Source: Symbiodinium natans (Eukaryota; Sar; Dinophyceae; Suessiales; Symbiodiniaceae). Taken from it: DNA of 52,835 bases. Location: positions 1-52,835 of the forward strand of contig CAJNDS010000906.1 of assembly GCA_905221605.1 (NCBI GenBank), given 5' to 3'. A program made the position numbers and the translations under genes. This document shows, piece after piece, positions 11,217 to 21,126 of the stretch. Positions within the stretch are counted from its first letter, which is position 1, and each line of letters starts with the position of its first letter. The notes beneath the pieces were generated by a model. It was not told the DNA's origin. It worked only from the letters and a program-made list of their open reading frames with translations, and made no database searches.

Positions 11217-11372
11217 AAATGTATTGACAGCGCCGGAGCAAGAGAACTTGAAACTCCAAGGGTCCAGGTCCACTTCCCCGGCGGCCAGCCCAGTCTGAGC
11301 AGTCCAGTTTTGGGGGACCACACAGTTGTGCGTTTGCGGGGCTTACATGTACATCTTCTGAGCCCAAAAGGT
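11217..11372 (+). CDS. internal exon, function unknown
   Basis: After a GGTCGCAG acceptor the frame reads QAYEKCIDSAGARELETPRV and PVLGDHTVVRLRGLHVHLL, then meets a CAAAAG|GTATGA donor. It overlaps nothing else convincing. Upstream the same frame is open from an ATG at 11175. Confidence 0.4.
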
Positions 11373-11413
11373 ATGAGGATGTACGATGTCTGAAAATGAA
11401 GGCCCTTTCTTAC

Positions 11414-11550
11414 AAATTTCGAGGCATCGAAGCGGATGCCTTAGATTTCTGCGGAAGTCCCTAATGGAGGACGTTGCTCTGCACTGGTGTTCCGATCCGA
11501 AACTTTGAATCAAGTCATCCTCCAACGTCAGCCAGCCAAAGTCCAAAAGG
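11414..11550 (-). CDS. internal exon, function unknown
   Basis: The minus exon starts after CTAAAG and ends at a near-consensus GTAAGA donor. It encodes LLDFGWLTLEDDLIQSFGSE followed by RDFRRNLRHPLRCLEI. Length is 137 bp (phase 2 in, phase 1 out). The donor is the main support. Partner exons were not found. Confidence 0.45.
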
Positions 11551-11585
11551 CTTTAGGAGACCCCCCGCCCCCTCCCCAGAAGCTC

Positions 11586-11637
11586 TAAACCCTAAACCCT
11601 AAACCCTAAACCCTCAACCCTAAACCCTAAACCCTAA
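11586..11637. repeat. CCCTAAA array
   Basis: Seven near-exact heptamers, one with ccctcaa, lie just upstream of the minus-strand exon at 11414-11550. Confidence 0.9.
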
Positions 11638-11804
11638 AAAGCTCACACGCCTCCGTTCTGGCCGGGATGATCTTCGCCGGTTCAGCCCTGGCTCGCTCAA
11701 GAAAAGGGGGAGACCTCTTGGGGTTTAGGGACTAGGGCTTGAGTGCCTTGGGGTTTTAGGTTTTAGGGCCTTTTGGGCTTTGGGGGTATATTGGGGTTTG
11801 CTGT

Positions 11805-12085
11805 TCAGGGATCCTTGTCGGAGGCGTCAGACTCAGGTTCAGGGGTATAGGGCGACTTCTCTTTCAAAGGCCTGCTAAGGACAAGTGCATACTGCTGCAA
11901 AGGAAAGAAGTGCATGTTCCGCAGGGCCGGTATGAAGCCTTTGAGGCTTTCTGTTTTGGATAGGGGGCCTAGAAACCACCAGCACCCCCACACAACAGGG
12001 GCGCTGTAGAATGCGACTACCAGGCCCGGAAATTTCAGCACAGACATGCCCAAAATGCAGAGGGAGCGCCTTCGGGCGTTCTATA
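11805..12085 (-). CDS. C-terminal exon of a membrane protein
   Basis: The minus frame runs to TGA at 11805-11807. It contains a hydrophobic stretch rich in aromatics (LVVAFYSAPVVWGCWWFLGP), a linker with KTESLKGFIPALRN, and an acidic tail ending PEPESDASDKDP. This looks like the last transmembrane helix and cytoplasmic tail of a membrane protein. The 5' boundary is uncertain: a TATAG or GAAG acceptor near 12080-12095 would keep the frame. Family not recognised. Confidence 0.45.
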
Positions 12086-12550
12086 CATGACCCTTTTTGG
12101 CCGTCGCTCTGACGCAAAAGTGTCAATCTAAGCTCCTGCCAACTTATGTTCCAAGCACTGAAGTCCGGGCGCTACGGGCTCTGAGCTACACAGAAGCTGA
12201 AGATAACGAGCCGGGACAACTATGGAAACACATATGAGCTCATAGGGTTCCCTTCTTCAAGCAAGAAAACTTACATAACCTGGAAAGGTTTGAGGGTGCA
12301 GGGTCCGGGCGGGTCCTTTGAGGGTTTAAGGAGGGGTCAGAGAGTAGAGCTTCGGCTTGTGGGCTTAGGGTTCAGACCCGGGGGTTTTTGTGCCACCCCG
12401 CACTGCCCAGGGGTTTATCAAGGCTTGAGGCGTAGGGTGAAGCTCCCGCTGTCCGTGCCACCCGAAGCCTCACGCGCTAAACCCCTTGCGCGAAAAACAC
12501 CAGCTCTAGCCCCCGAACCCCCAACCCAAACTCCGACTGCTTCGGGATTT

Positions 12551-12647
12551 TTAGAATTTCGAGTTGAGGAGTTTCCGGTCCCACAGCTGCCTGAGCCGCG
12601 CTGCTTCATCTGCCAGCACAAAACCAAAGTCCCCACTTGCCTCAGGT
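12551..12647 (-). CDS. possible terminal exon with amphipathic helix
   Basis: The minus frame contains DFGFVLADEAARLRQLWDRK and ends KLLNSKF then TAA. Two acceptors are possible: CGGAAAG, which matches in phase the exon at 13103-13218, or the stronger TTGTGCTGGCAG nearer the helix. The overlapping 187-codon plus frame (12290-12853) is considered a shadow. Confidence 0.4.
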
Positions 12648-13102
12648 CTTTCCGACCCCAACGCGCCACGAAACAAAATGCAGAATCGCAAGTGTACAGA
12701 AGACTAAACCTTCAACACATGTTAAGGCCTCCCGTGCTTTGTAGCCTTTTTCGTAGCAGCCAGCGATGGTCATGCCTGTCTGCGCAAAACCAATCTGAGG
12801 TACAGAAGCCGTCCTCATCTCACCGGCAGAAGCAAACTTTGTCGAAACCTTAGCTTAATGCTGAGCAAAGGTCCCACTTCAAGACGCTCATCGAATTTTG
12901 AAGCTATGCATAAAGGGTCGCTATCGTGATTAGATCTTGGGGCCACTTGCTCACAAGTCAGATTTAACCCGAAGGCATGTTTCGTCGGCAGGGGGCACAA
13001 GCCAATCTGGCAATGATATGTTGCTACAAGACCAGCCTGACTGTTGCGTCACGTGAAACTTGCCTGCCACAGCTGGACCCCTCACTTGCCGCTAATTCTT
13101 AC

Positions 13103-13218
13103 AACTGAGGGACCGCCAAAGCCAGCTTCTTCTCATCCAGCGCCTTGTCATCTTCTGGGAGGTCTGCCTCCTGCACCGACACTGGGGGCGAGGATCTGAA
13201 GACTCGCGAGAACCAAGT
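13103..13218 (-). CDS. internal exon, acidic, function unknown
   Basis: The exon is bounded by a TTCTAG acceptor and a consensus GTAAGA donor. It encodes WFSRVFRSSPPVSVQEADLP then EDDKALDEKKLALAVPQ. Upstream the same frame looks coding (TETTREVVEEF) up to the TAG, which is more simply read as the splice acceptor than as a stop codon. Confidence 0.5.
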
Positions 13219-14226
13219 CTAGAACTCCTCAACAACCTCCCTCGTGGTCTCAGTGCATGTCAGAACATGGCCTTGCCGGGCCCCCAGTCGCCTAAGGCTC
13301 TAATCAGGGCCTTCAGAGCAGGATGTGGGGGGCCGATAATTGTTCATACACTGCTTTGGCAGCAGGCTTCGCCTGCCATGTTGGCCACGTGTACCGGGTG
13401 GTCTTCTCTGCAGAATGCCCCCAAGCAGAGATTCGAGAAGGCAAGAACCCTCTGAAACACTCTGAAACCATGGCATGCCCCATTGTGCACATGGCCTGCT
13501 CTCCAGCAACAAGGCCCCAGTGCAGGCCTTGATAAGGGAGTACGCGAGCGCCCTGCGAACCTCGCTTGCGGTTGCCCTCAAGCGGCATCAATGCACGATA
13601 TGCCCAGGCAGACGCGTCATGGATCGTCAATCAAGCCTGCCACCCGCCGCCCCCCCCCCCCCCCGCCACATCCGCGATCCTAAAAGCAAAACCTGAAAAC
13701 CCCAAAATCGAGGGTTTGGGGTGAAGCTCCAGGTCCTTTCTATTGTTAGGGTTTCGGGTCATTGCTATGATATGACTATACTGTTACTATACTATTACTA
13801 CAAACTACACTGTGCTGTTATCATATTCCGCAATGAAGAAATCACAAAGGGCAGTTATCCCATATCAAACAGGGATCCGAAGCCATTACGAGAGTCTGTC
13901 TCAGTTCTCCAGCGTCTGGATTAACCGCCAAATGGCCAGAATATCCATCAGGTCCATGTCCAGCCTGGATTCCGCAGGGGCCAGGTCAAGGAAATAAAAT
14001 CGACTACCCGTGACTACCCTTTTCAACCCACGCCTGACATAGACTCCCCTCAACCATGGACCGTACCCGTCCCGCACGGTTCGCACGGCAACCCAGAAAG
14101 GCCAAAGTGCAAGGGCTGAAGGCTAGCCACTGGACTACTAGGTACCTGACTCCCTCACAAACAAACCCAGGCACCTAAGATTCTTAAAATTCCATACCTC
14201 CTGTGGCAAAGTGGCCGCCTTGAACG
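13219..14226. other. ambiguous open frames, no firm gene
   Basis: Between 13267 and 13700 both strands stay open for 60-105 codons. The plus frame 13323-13532 is Cys-rich (8 Cys) and the minus frame 13313-13630 is equally long; I cannot choose. A C-run lies at about 13650-13664. Confidence 0.35.
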
Positions 14227-14357
14227 TTAAACCCTAAACCCTAAACCCCCTAAACCCTAAACCCTAAACCCCCTAAACCCTAAACCCGAAACCCGAAACC
14301 CGAAACCCGAAACCCGAAACTCGAAACCCTAAACCCTAAACCCTAAACCCTAAAACC
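14227..14357. repeat. CCCTAAA/CCCGAAA array
   Basis: Blocks of ccctaaa alternate with ccccctaaa and six cccgaaa units, suggesting local amplification of variants. Confidence 0.9.
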
Positions 14358-14644
14358 TAAGCTTGCCGTTTTGGCTTTCAAGGGGACTCCTCGCTCCTTC
14401 CTGTGCTGCCCAAGCGGCTGGGAGGGGGCTGCTGCGAAGCTGCACAAACCTCCGAGATGTCACACTATATGCGGCTATGATATATTCTCCAACACATCAT
14501 TGCTACACATTATGGTCCAACTATGGTTGTTCCTTTGTGTTATTGGGCTTTGTAAAAGAATTCTGATGAGAAATGTATATATGATTGCATGCTATTTCAA
14601 CATATATATATATACATGTTTTCATGTATATAATATGTAAGTTT

Positions 14645-14645
14645 G

Positions 14646-14740
<95 letters not shown>

Positions 14741-14742
14741 AT
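14645..14742. repeat. TATGTA hexamer and TA microsatellite
   Basis: About 13 tatatg hexamers are followed by a pure TA run. A second short TA run lies at 14957-14976. Confidence 0.95.
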
Positions 14743-15053
14743 AATTGCAGCTAACAGAAGCGGCTTCAGGTCGAGGAGTTTGGGCAAAGGTGTGAGGCTC
14801 GAAAATGTTCAGGAGCGTGGCTGTTTCGCCTCTAGGCTTTGGGTTTGGGGTTTAGGGGGTTAGGGGTTTAGGGCTTGTGTTGCTTCAGCTGCATAGACTG
14901 CTTATGTCTGAAGAAGCCTACGAGTTGATAGATGGGGTTTGTTCGATGTTTGTGTATGTATATATATATATATATACATATGTGCCTTAAAACAACCCCG
15001 CAGATGGACCTCGAAACCAAGCTCCCCAACTGCAAGTAATTCTCACTGTTGAG

Positions 15054-15209
15054 CAGCTGGTCGCGTCTATCTCCGCGGACATGAGATCCAGCAGAGTGAC
15101 CTTGGCTACACGCCTGAAGTCAAGGTTCCTGTTTCAGAAACTTGCACAGCCAGGAAAGCAGATCGACCCCTCGTGTTTGCATCGTTCATATTACATCCGG
15201 GCTTATCCT
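15054..15209 (+). CDS. internal exon, function unknown
   Basis: A CACTGTTGAG acceptor and a consensus GTAAGC donor bound exactly 52 codons (phase 0 to 0). The protein includes LVASISADMRSSRVTLATRL and FLFQKLAQPGKQIDPSCLHR. A second plus-strand coding-like stretch follows at 15271-15355 (ILCASGKIYVRCSEKSNLWP), but its phase does not fit the GTAAGC donor directly, so another splice choice or exon is needed. Confidence 0.5.
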
Positions 15210-15767
15210 GTAAGCGTGCCTGCCGGGCCCAGCACATCGTGAGACTAACGAAATCGCTTCACCACACCAAGGCACATTCTCTGCGCAAGCGGAAAGATCT
15301 ACGTCCGCTGTAGCGAGAAGAGCAACCTTTGGCCAAAGAGTCGCTGCAAGAAGTATACTCAAAGATCATTACTACTCAAAACAACGAACGAACTGTGCAC
15401 AGCACAGAGGGCACAGCACCACATGCTGAGGCATGCGCATGCCGTACTGTACGGGTTTTGGGGGAACATGGAGTTCGTAGTTTTCTTGATTCCATTGCAT
15501 AAGTTGCTGGGGTAGGCAGAGCTTAAGCACTTGTCAGGTCAGTGTTAGTGCCCAAACTGCACACTGCAAATCCTATAAACAAAGAGAACTCCAAACCCCT
15601 CTATATCGGGGTAGGGTCCCGTGCGGGTACTCTGCATGAATAACCACAAGGGAACCCAAAGGCAGGACCTAACTTAGAACAAAACCAGATACGCCTCCTA
15701 CACTCGAGATTCGTGCACCTAGCCGCAAAACCCTAAAGCCCCAAAGCCTAAAACCCCAAAAACACCC

Positions 15768-15977
15768 TCAACCTCTAAAGACAACGAGGGAAGGTCTCGG
15801 GCTGGCAAGCGGCGAAATCCGGGTTCTCCTTCGCACCCTCCAGGCCTCAGCGCAGGCATTGACATTCAAGCTTATTAAGCAAGGCCACTTATGCCCCACT
15901 ACATGCGAGCAAAACAAAACCTGGATGCCTCCTCCACCAACATCTGCCATCGTCTCCTGAACAACACAGCACCTCAA
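15768..15977 (-). CDS. weak ORF
   Basis: A 69-codon minus frame includes ADVGGGGIQVLFCSHVVGHK. Composition is acceptable but no splice sites secure it. A 13-bp direct repeat (ggaacttaagcaa twice) lies at 15978-16003. Confidence 0.25.
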   Translation of the reverse strand: MRCCVVQETMADVGGGGIQVLFCSHVVGHKWPCLISLNVNACAEAWRVRRRTRISPLASPRPSLVVFRG

Positions 15978-16224
15978 CGGAACTTAAGCAAGGAACTTAA
16001 GCAAACATCGCATCAAGCATGCCAAGCCTCAGATATTCCCCCAACTATTATGGACATCAGTGGTTAATTTGCCAGTTGAATGCTGGGCCGTTCTACGGCT
16101 TTTTGGTCCCTGTTGTACCATCTGGGCGCGGCACCCTTCTTGAGCCAAACCGGGCCCAGGCGCAGACCTGCACCAAAATCACATTAAACTTGCCGGGCTT
16201 CCCCAGTCGGCCTGCAGAAAGGAT

Positions 16225-16487
16225 CTAGCTAAAGACGGTCGGAGCCTCAAACTCATACCAACCTAGCTTCACCCAATCTCTCCTCTGACATGGTCCATGC
16301 AAGGTTCTGCTTTCGTCTGCTCCGTAGCACCCCTTTTTTTGCATCTGGACTGCGGGAACCAGTCAGCCCCCTAAAGCCCCAAATCCCCACGGTCCTAAGA
16401 CGCCGAATCGCCTGCCAGCAAGTCCTCTGGGGCGTCGATCCCAAAGTAGATGTCAGGCACGGCGAGGTCGTTCAAAACGGCTGACTC
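16225..16487 (-). CDS. 2-exon 3' end of a gene, function unknown
   Basis: Minus exons 16487-16412 and 16349-16225 join with matching phase into 67 codons ending in TAG. Exon 1 follows CTCTGCAG and encodes NDLAVPDIYFGIDAPEDLLA. Exon 2 follows TTCCCGCAG and encodes KKGCYGADESRTLHGPCQRR then DWVKLGWYEFEAPTVFS. The 62-nt intron starts GCGATT, so it uses a GC rather than GT donor. Upstream exons are not identified. Overlapping frames at 16253-16444 (-) and 16290-16484 (+) are shadows. Confidence 0.55.
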
Positions 16488-16499
16488 CTGCAGAGCGTA

Positions 16500-17840
16500 G
16501 GGTTGACAGATCAGGGTCGGCGCTCAGGCCGAGAAGATGGTTGGGGATTTTTTGGACTTGGGCTGACCTACGTGGGTCCTTTGCGGGCTTGCCCTCGTCT
16601 ATCCAAAGCTTCTGACGTCTGGCATTCAAGAGCGTGCTTCTTGGAAAAGGGGTTTAGCATTCGAACCCGCAAGGTGGTTTCTCAAACTTACCTTGTGGCG
16701 CACAATGTGTTTAGGGTAGAACTAAGAAATCTCACGCGGGCGTTCGAGTGCGCCAGACACGACTTACGCTGGCTCTCTGTATTTGGAATCTCCGCACACG
16801 CTACAATACCTCTGCTAAACTTGCGTGCAGAAGAAGCATGGAGAAGCAGGCTGTTCAAGTCTGGTTAACCATCTGGGCTCATTTTATGATAGTACCCCGG
16901 AAACGGAAAAAGGTTCAAGAACACCTTCTGGACTGCCAAAACGGTCCTTGAGATCTTCGAAAGTCAGGTTCAAGTCTCCCAAGTGCGGGGCGAGAACGTC
17001 TCCCAACCTCATACTGCCCAAACGTCGAGAGGACTTCTGGTCCTATGAGCAAGTCCGATATGTCCGAGGGCCTTATCCCCCGGGGCTTTTCTTCTCCGTT
17101 GAGGGACATGTTTAGCATGGTGCCACAACTTCGACATCTACCCTGCAACGTAGGTAAACCGGCTGCATGTCGCAGGTGTCTATAACATGCGAACCCACGA
17201 ATGAGTCCTAGCCCAACTAGACCATTTTCACCATACGCAGCCAGTTGTGCCACACAAAACTGTCCTATACTGTCAAATTCCGCGAAGTACAGTATGGTTC
17301 CCTATGCTACGTTATAGTCTGGCACGGTGTGCCCGCACAAGAGACTTTCCTAGAAACGCAGTGCTCTACTAGAAAAACTATCTACGCCATACGAGTGACC
17401 CAACGGTCTTAGGTTGGCTCAAGGATTGTTATGATCCGGTTGACTTCTTCCGAGCGTTTGCCCTAAAGCTGCACCGATGTTCTGCATATCTGTTGCTTGT
17501 ACAGGTGCAGATGACTAGCAGCGGCGTTAGCAGTACGTAAAGGAGCTTGGCGCCTGGGATGAAGAGGAATGAAATCGCACCATCTACAGCCATGGCTTGA
17601 GGCCGGCTTCCTGCATCGCGGAGCATTCCGCTGGCACCCGGCTCCATTGGGCAGCTTAAAAAAAGGAATTTTCTGACAGCGTTGCAACCTGTGTAGGAAC
17701 CAGCTCAGGTGCAACATATGTGCTGATTGCCACAAGGTGTTGCATCTCTACGGCTGATGACCTATAGATTATTATAGATTCACAACGCAACCTACGAAGC
17801 AAAATGACGTTTGCCATGGGCAAGGGCAAGGTAGCAGCAA
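16500..17840. other. open frames without a firm model
   Basis: The minus frame at 16915-17253 contains GTMLNMSLNGEEKPRGIRPS after a possible TTGCAG acceptor. Plus frames at 16503-16868 and 16825-17115 overlap it. None is secured by paired splice sites. Confidence 0.3.
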
Positions 17841-17883
17841 CAATATATACATATATATATATATTTATATATATATATATATT
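17841..17883. repeat. TA microsatellite
   Basis: Alternating at/ta with a few interruptions. Confidence 0.95.
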
Positions 17884-18152
17884 AAGCACACAATCGCGCA
17901 GAAAACCGGAGCGTACCCATGCGCAACATCAAAGGTCAAGCTGTACGGATTCAAGGTTGCCGACCTCCTGAGAACACGCAAAGACAAGCCGAAACAACCA
18001 TCCCTCAATCCTACGCCCTACCTGGACCCTACGGAACCGACCTCTTTTGGGGTTCAAACTCTTTGCTGAATCCCTAAACTTTACCTAAACATTCGGAGCC
18101 CCAGTGGCACGTCGAGAGCTGCCTTTCGCTGCTTTCGCTTCTTGGCCGCTTC

Positions 18153-18191
18153 AGTAACCTCGACGCCGACCTGTCCCGAGATTGAAGAATG
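18153..18191 (+). CDS. tiny exon candidate
   Basis: A long pyrimidine tract (CTTTCGCTGC...GCTTCAG) precedes a 39-bp segment encoding TSTPTCPEIEE and ending at a consensus GTAAGA donor. The flanking signals are strong for so short an exon. Confidence 0.4.
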
Positions 18192-18352
18192 TAAGATTAC
18201 ATCTCCCGGCGTGCTAAGAGTCAGAATTCAAGGATTGGGGGTATCAGATACAGACATGGCAGTGAACACTTCGGGAAAAATAGTTTTGGCTTCGCCCTGT
18301 GTGGCCTTTATTGCCTGCACATACTTGGTTTAGGGTGTTGTGCTCAGCTTCG

Positions 18353-18513
18353 AGAGGTTAAAGCTTGTGTCAAGCATGTGTGCCGTGGGCATGGGCACGA
18401 GCATGGCCCCGGAAACGTATGTCAAGCGAAATGCCCCCGCTTTTTGGAATGACCTGTTTGGCGAGGGCTGTCTAGTACATGCGAGGGCAAATGAGTCTTC
18501 TGCTAAACCCGGT
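18353..18513 (+). CDS. internal exon, function unknown
   Basis: After TTGTGCTCAG the frame encodes FERLKLVSSMCAVGMGTSMA and PETYVKRNAPAFWNDLFGEG, ending at a GTAGCA donor. A TTTAGGG word sits in the intron just before the acceptor. An overlapping minus frame (18330-18539) is also open, but the plus strand has the better boundary signals. Confidence 0.45.
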
Positions 18514-18649
18514 AGCACAGTGACAAGGTTATTGCGCACGCCCTACATGCCAATGGGTCCTCCTCACCATTTGGGGGGTACCGAAAGTAGGGGTACCCTT
18601 TTCGGGGGGCCCCTTCAAGGGATTCGATTCTATTTGGGTGTATAAAAGC

Positions 18650-18763
18650 AAAAAGGGGCTGGTTGTTTGCATCCTCCGGGCGCCGCCTTGCGCAGTAGCG
18701 GGACGATGAGATATGCGAACAGAGCGCACAGCAGGTAGCTGCCTCGGTTGGTCCGATAAGCCA
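18650..18763 (-). CDS. exon candidate with membrane helix
   Basis: The minus strand encodes AYRTNRGSYLLCALFAYLIV then PLLRKAAPGGCK, a likely membrane segment followed by a basic flank. Just upstream a different minus frame gives another hydrophobic block (GGVVLVVVAVVVLCKDIEQH). The two could be adjacent exons, but their phase could not be joined. Confidence 0.35.
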
Positions 18764-19023
18764 TCTAGCTGCAGCTGCCATTGTACGGAGATGCTGCTCA
18801 ATATCTTTGCACAGGACGACCACTGCCACCACGACCAGCACGACACCACCAAAACCATGACCGTGCCCAAAAACCACTACGCCTACGACTACGATTCATG
18901 CTCCGGCATCCTTTACAAGGGTGGACAAACACGACGTCCCTCTTCTTCTTCTTCGAAAAACGGCTGGGCGGGGCACCTCAACCGACCCGGTGCACACAGG
19001 ACTTGAACCTCCATTCTTTGACG

Positions 19024-19055
19024 CCCTTATCCTTGCACGCCTTTATCCTTGCACG
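19024..19055. repeat. tandem 16-bp duplication
   Basis: gcccttatccttgcac is followed directly by gcctttatccttgcac. Confidence 0.75.
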
Positions 19056-19268
19056 CTTGCAAGAAGCTGGTTTAAGAGCTTCAGGTTCCGGGAACAAGGG
19101 CATGTTGAGGTGCACAGAATCGAAAGCAGCGGCAGGACGACGAAGTAAATGGCCGGCGCCAGCTGCTTCCTTGCATAACTGGCTTTGGGCTTTAGGAGGG
19201 GACCTGGAGAGCGACTTCATGGTATTCAACTGAATCTATCAGATATACTATGGTAAATAGGCAGACAC

Positions 19269-19292
19269 ACATATATATATATATATATATGT
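19269..19292. repeat. TA microsatellite
   Basis: Pure alternating AT run. Confidence 0.9.
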
Positions 19293-19685
19293 ATGTGTAT
19301 ATAGAATATGACTTCGGTGGTACACACACTCCAAACAAAGTGTTGTTATTGCAAAGGGCTTCCTGCTAAAGTTGAAGGAAAGCCTTGGGCCCTTTGTTTT
19401 CCAGTTTTTCTGCCACCCGCCTAGCTGACACGAAGGCCACATTGCAGGGAACATTGTCAGATACGTTCTTTGTTTTCCACTTCGGGTTCTGGGGCTGAAA
19501 CATGGGGACCCTGATGCGGCAAGGGGCTGGTGACTTCTTTGGCTTAGGGCTGCTATGCGGTGCTCAGAGGGCCAGGCGTGCCCGAGGGGAGGAGCAAAGC
19601 AAGGGAGGCGATTCAGCGTGCACCGAACCCGCTTGTAGCGCAACATCAGCAATTGAGACAGGCTATCGCGAGCACCAGCAGGCTA

Positions 19686-21094
19686 CTACTTGATCTCGGG
19701 TAAAGGGGCGAACACAACCTCCACCTGACATATCCGAACCGCCTCAACAACATGGTCATCCAGCGAAACAGCTTCAAGTGAATGGCCGTGCAAAGGAACT
19801 ACCCCCTTCATAGTCGAAGCCGAGAATCGTCTGCTTCGAGTCCCAAATGTGTTCAGCCCAGCAGGACAGCGTGAAGCTCACCGCACTTAGCTTGGACCTC
19901 AGTCAGGAATCTGCAGTATGGCTCTACCGTACTGACCCTCTGAGAACCCAGTCCCAGTCCGCCTCAGGAAATCACAACACGTGCCCTGACCATTGAACGC
20001 ACCAACACGAAAACAACTCGAGCCAAGATCTATCATGGGAGCCCTGTTGCCAAGCTAACATAGAAGCCCACCGACGACTGCCAGGGCTACTGTTACTGAC
20101 ATGGCATGACTGAGGCTGCTGCGCCAGGTCAAGCAGGCCAAGCACCTGCTTGAACCACTCGGTGACCTCCACATGCAGAGGGGCTTTAAACCTTTCAACA
20201 TGTTGAGGGCTCAGGTCTTATAGCCGCAATAGCTGTTTATGGCTTTGCAAAAAAAATGATAACTGTCGTCTTTCAAGACTAGGGTTCGTGGTGAGTCTTG
20301 AGGCGCGGCAGGCTTTGGGCACTCTGCAACCTGCACACTAGTCCCGTTCGGTCGAGGTCTGACAAAGTAGCGGGTGAAGCACGCTTCCTTGTGCCCAAAC
20401 ACCCCTAAATAAAGGGAGGACTCCTTGAAACCCGAGACTCTTAAAGGGCGACCTCGGGTGGCCACAGGTAGTTCATGCTCCTCAGGTCGTCGCAAGGGTC
20501 GTCCGACTGAGCGCACTCCTTGATCTTCCTCTCCTTCGCTTCTGCGAAGCTGCCGGGTCTGGGGTTTACCTAGTTGCTGCAGTGTCCTCAAAGGGACTAG
20601 TAGTGAACCTTATAGGGGTATATGCACAGAGATCCATGTGCAGGTTGGCTTCTGAACTACGAAAGTTTTGACTCTCAAAGCTTGGGCGAAAGCTCGGGAC
20701 CTCAAAATATCGGTGGCAGCTCAGCAACATGTACAGGACAGTAGGGGTTGGTAGTCTTTGCGTATATAGCAGTCGAGTCTAGAAGATATTCGTTGCCCCT
20801 GCTGAAGGCCAGCCTTTTTGGTCTCGAGTGGAAGGCCCCGAGACAAATCCCAAGCCTCTTTCAGTGATGGTTTCCACGCTCCCAAAACTAGGGTGGTATA
20901 GGGTAGATCCCTGAAAGTCACAAGGCCCGAAAGGTCGCTATCCAGCGACTGACCTATACCTCCCAAAAAGCCCTAAACCCCCTAAGCCCAAAACTTTCGA
21001 GCCCTTGTCGAGCCAACTTCAGGCCGGGGTCTAGCGACCAATCGAAAACTTGCAGCTGCTCGATCTCGAAGTGTCCAAGCACCTGGGCGTTGTA

Positions 21095-21126
<32 letters not shown>

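Noticed and set aside
13204-13260. In-frame TAG within coding-like sequence, as a possible reassigned stop codon
   Set aside because: The TAG coincides with a plausible 3' splice site (TTCTAG); the similar case near 47.75 kb also fits a TAG acceptor.
17412-17424. ttggctcaag, matching the last ten bases of the dinoflagellate spliced leader
   Set aside because: A ten-base match is expected about once in ten such windows by chance, and no further leader sequence or retrocopied gene follows.
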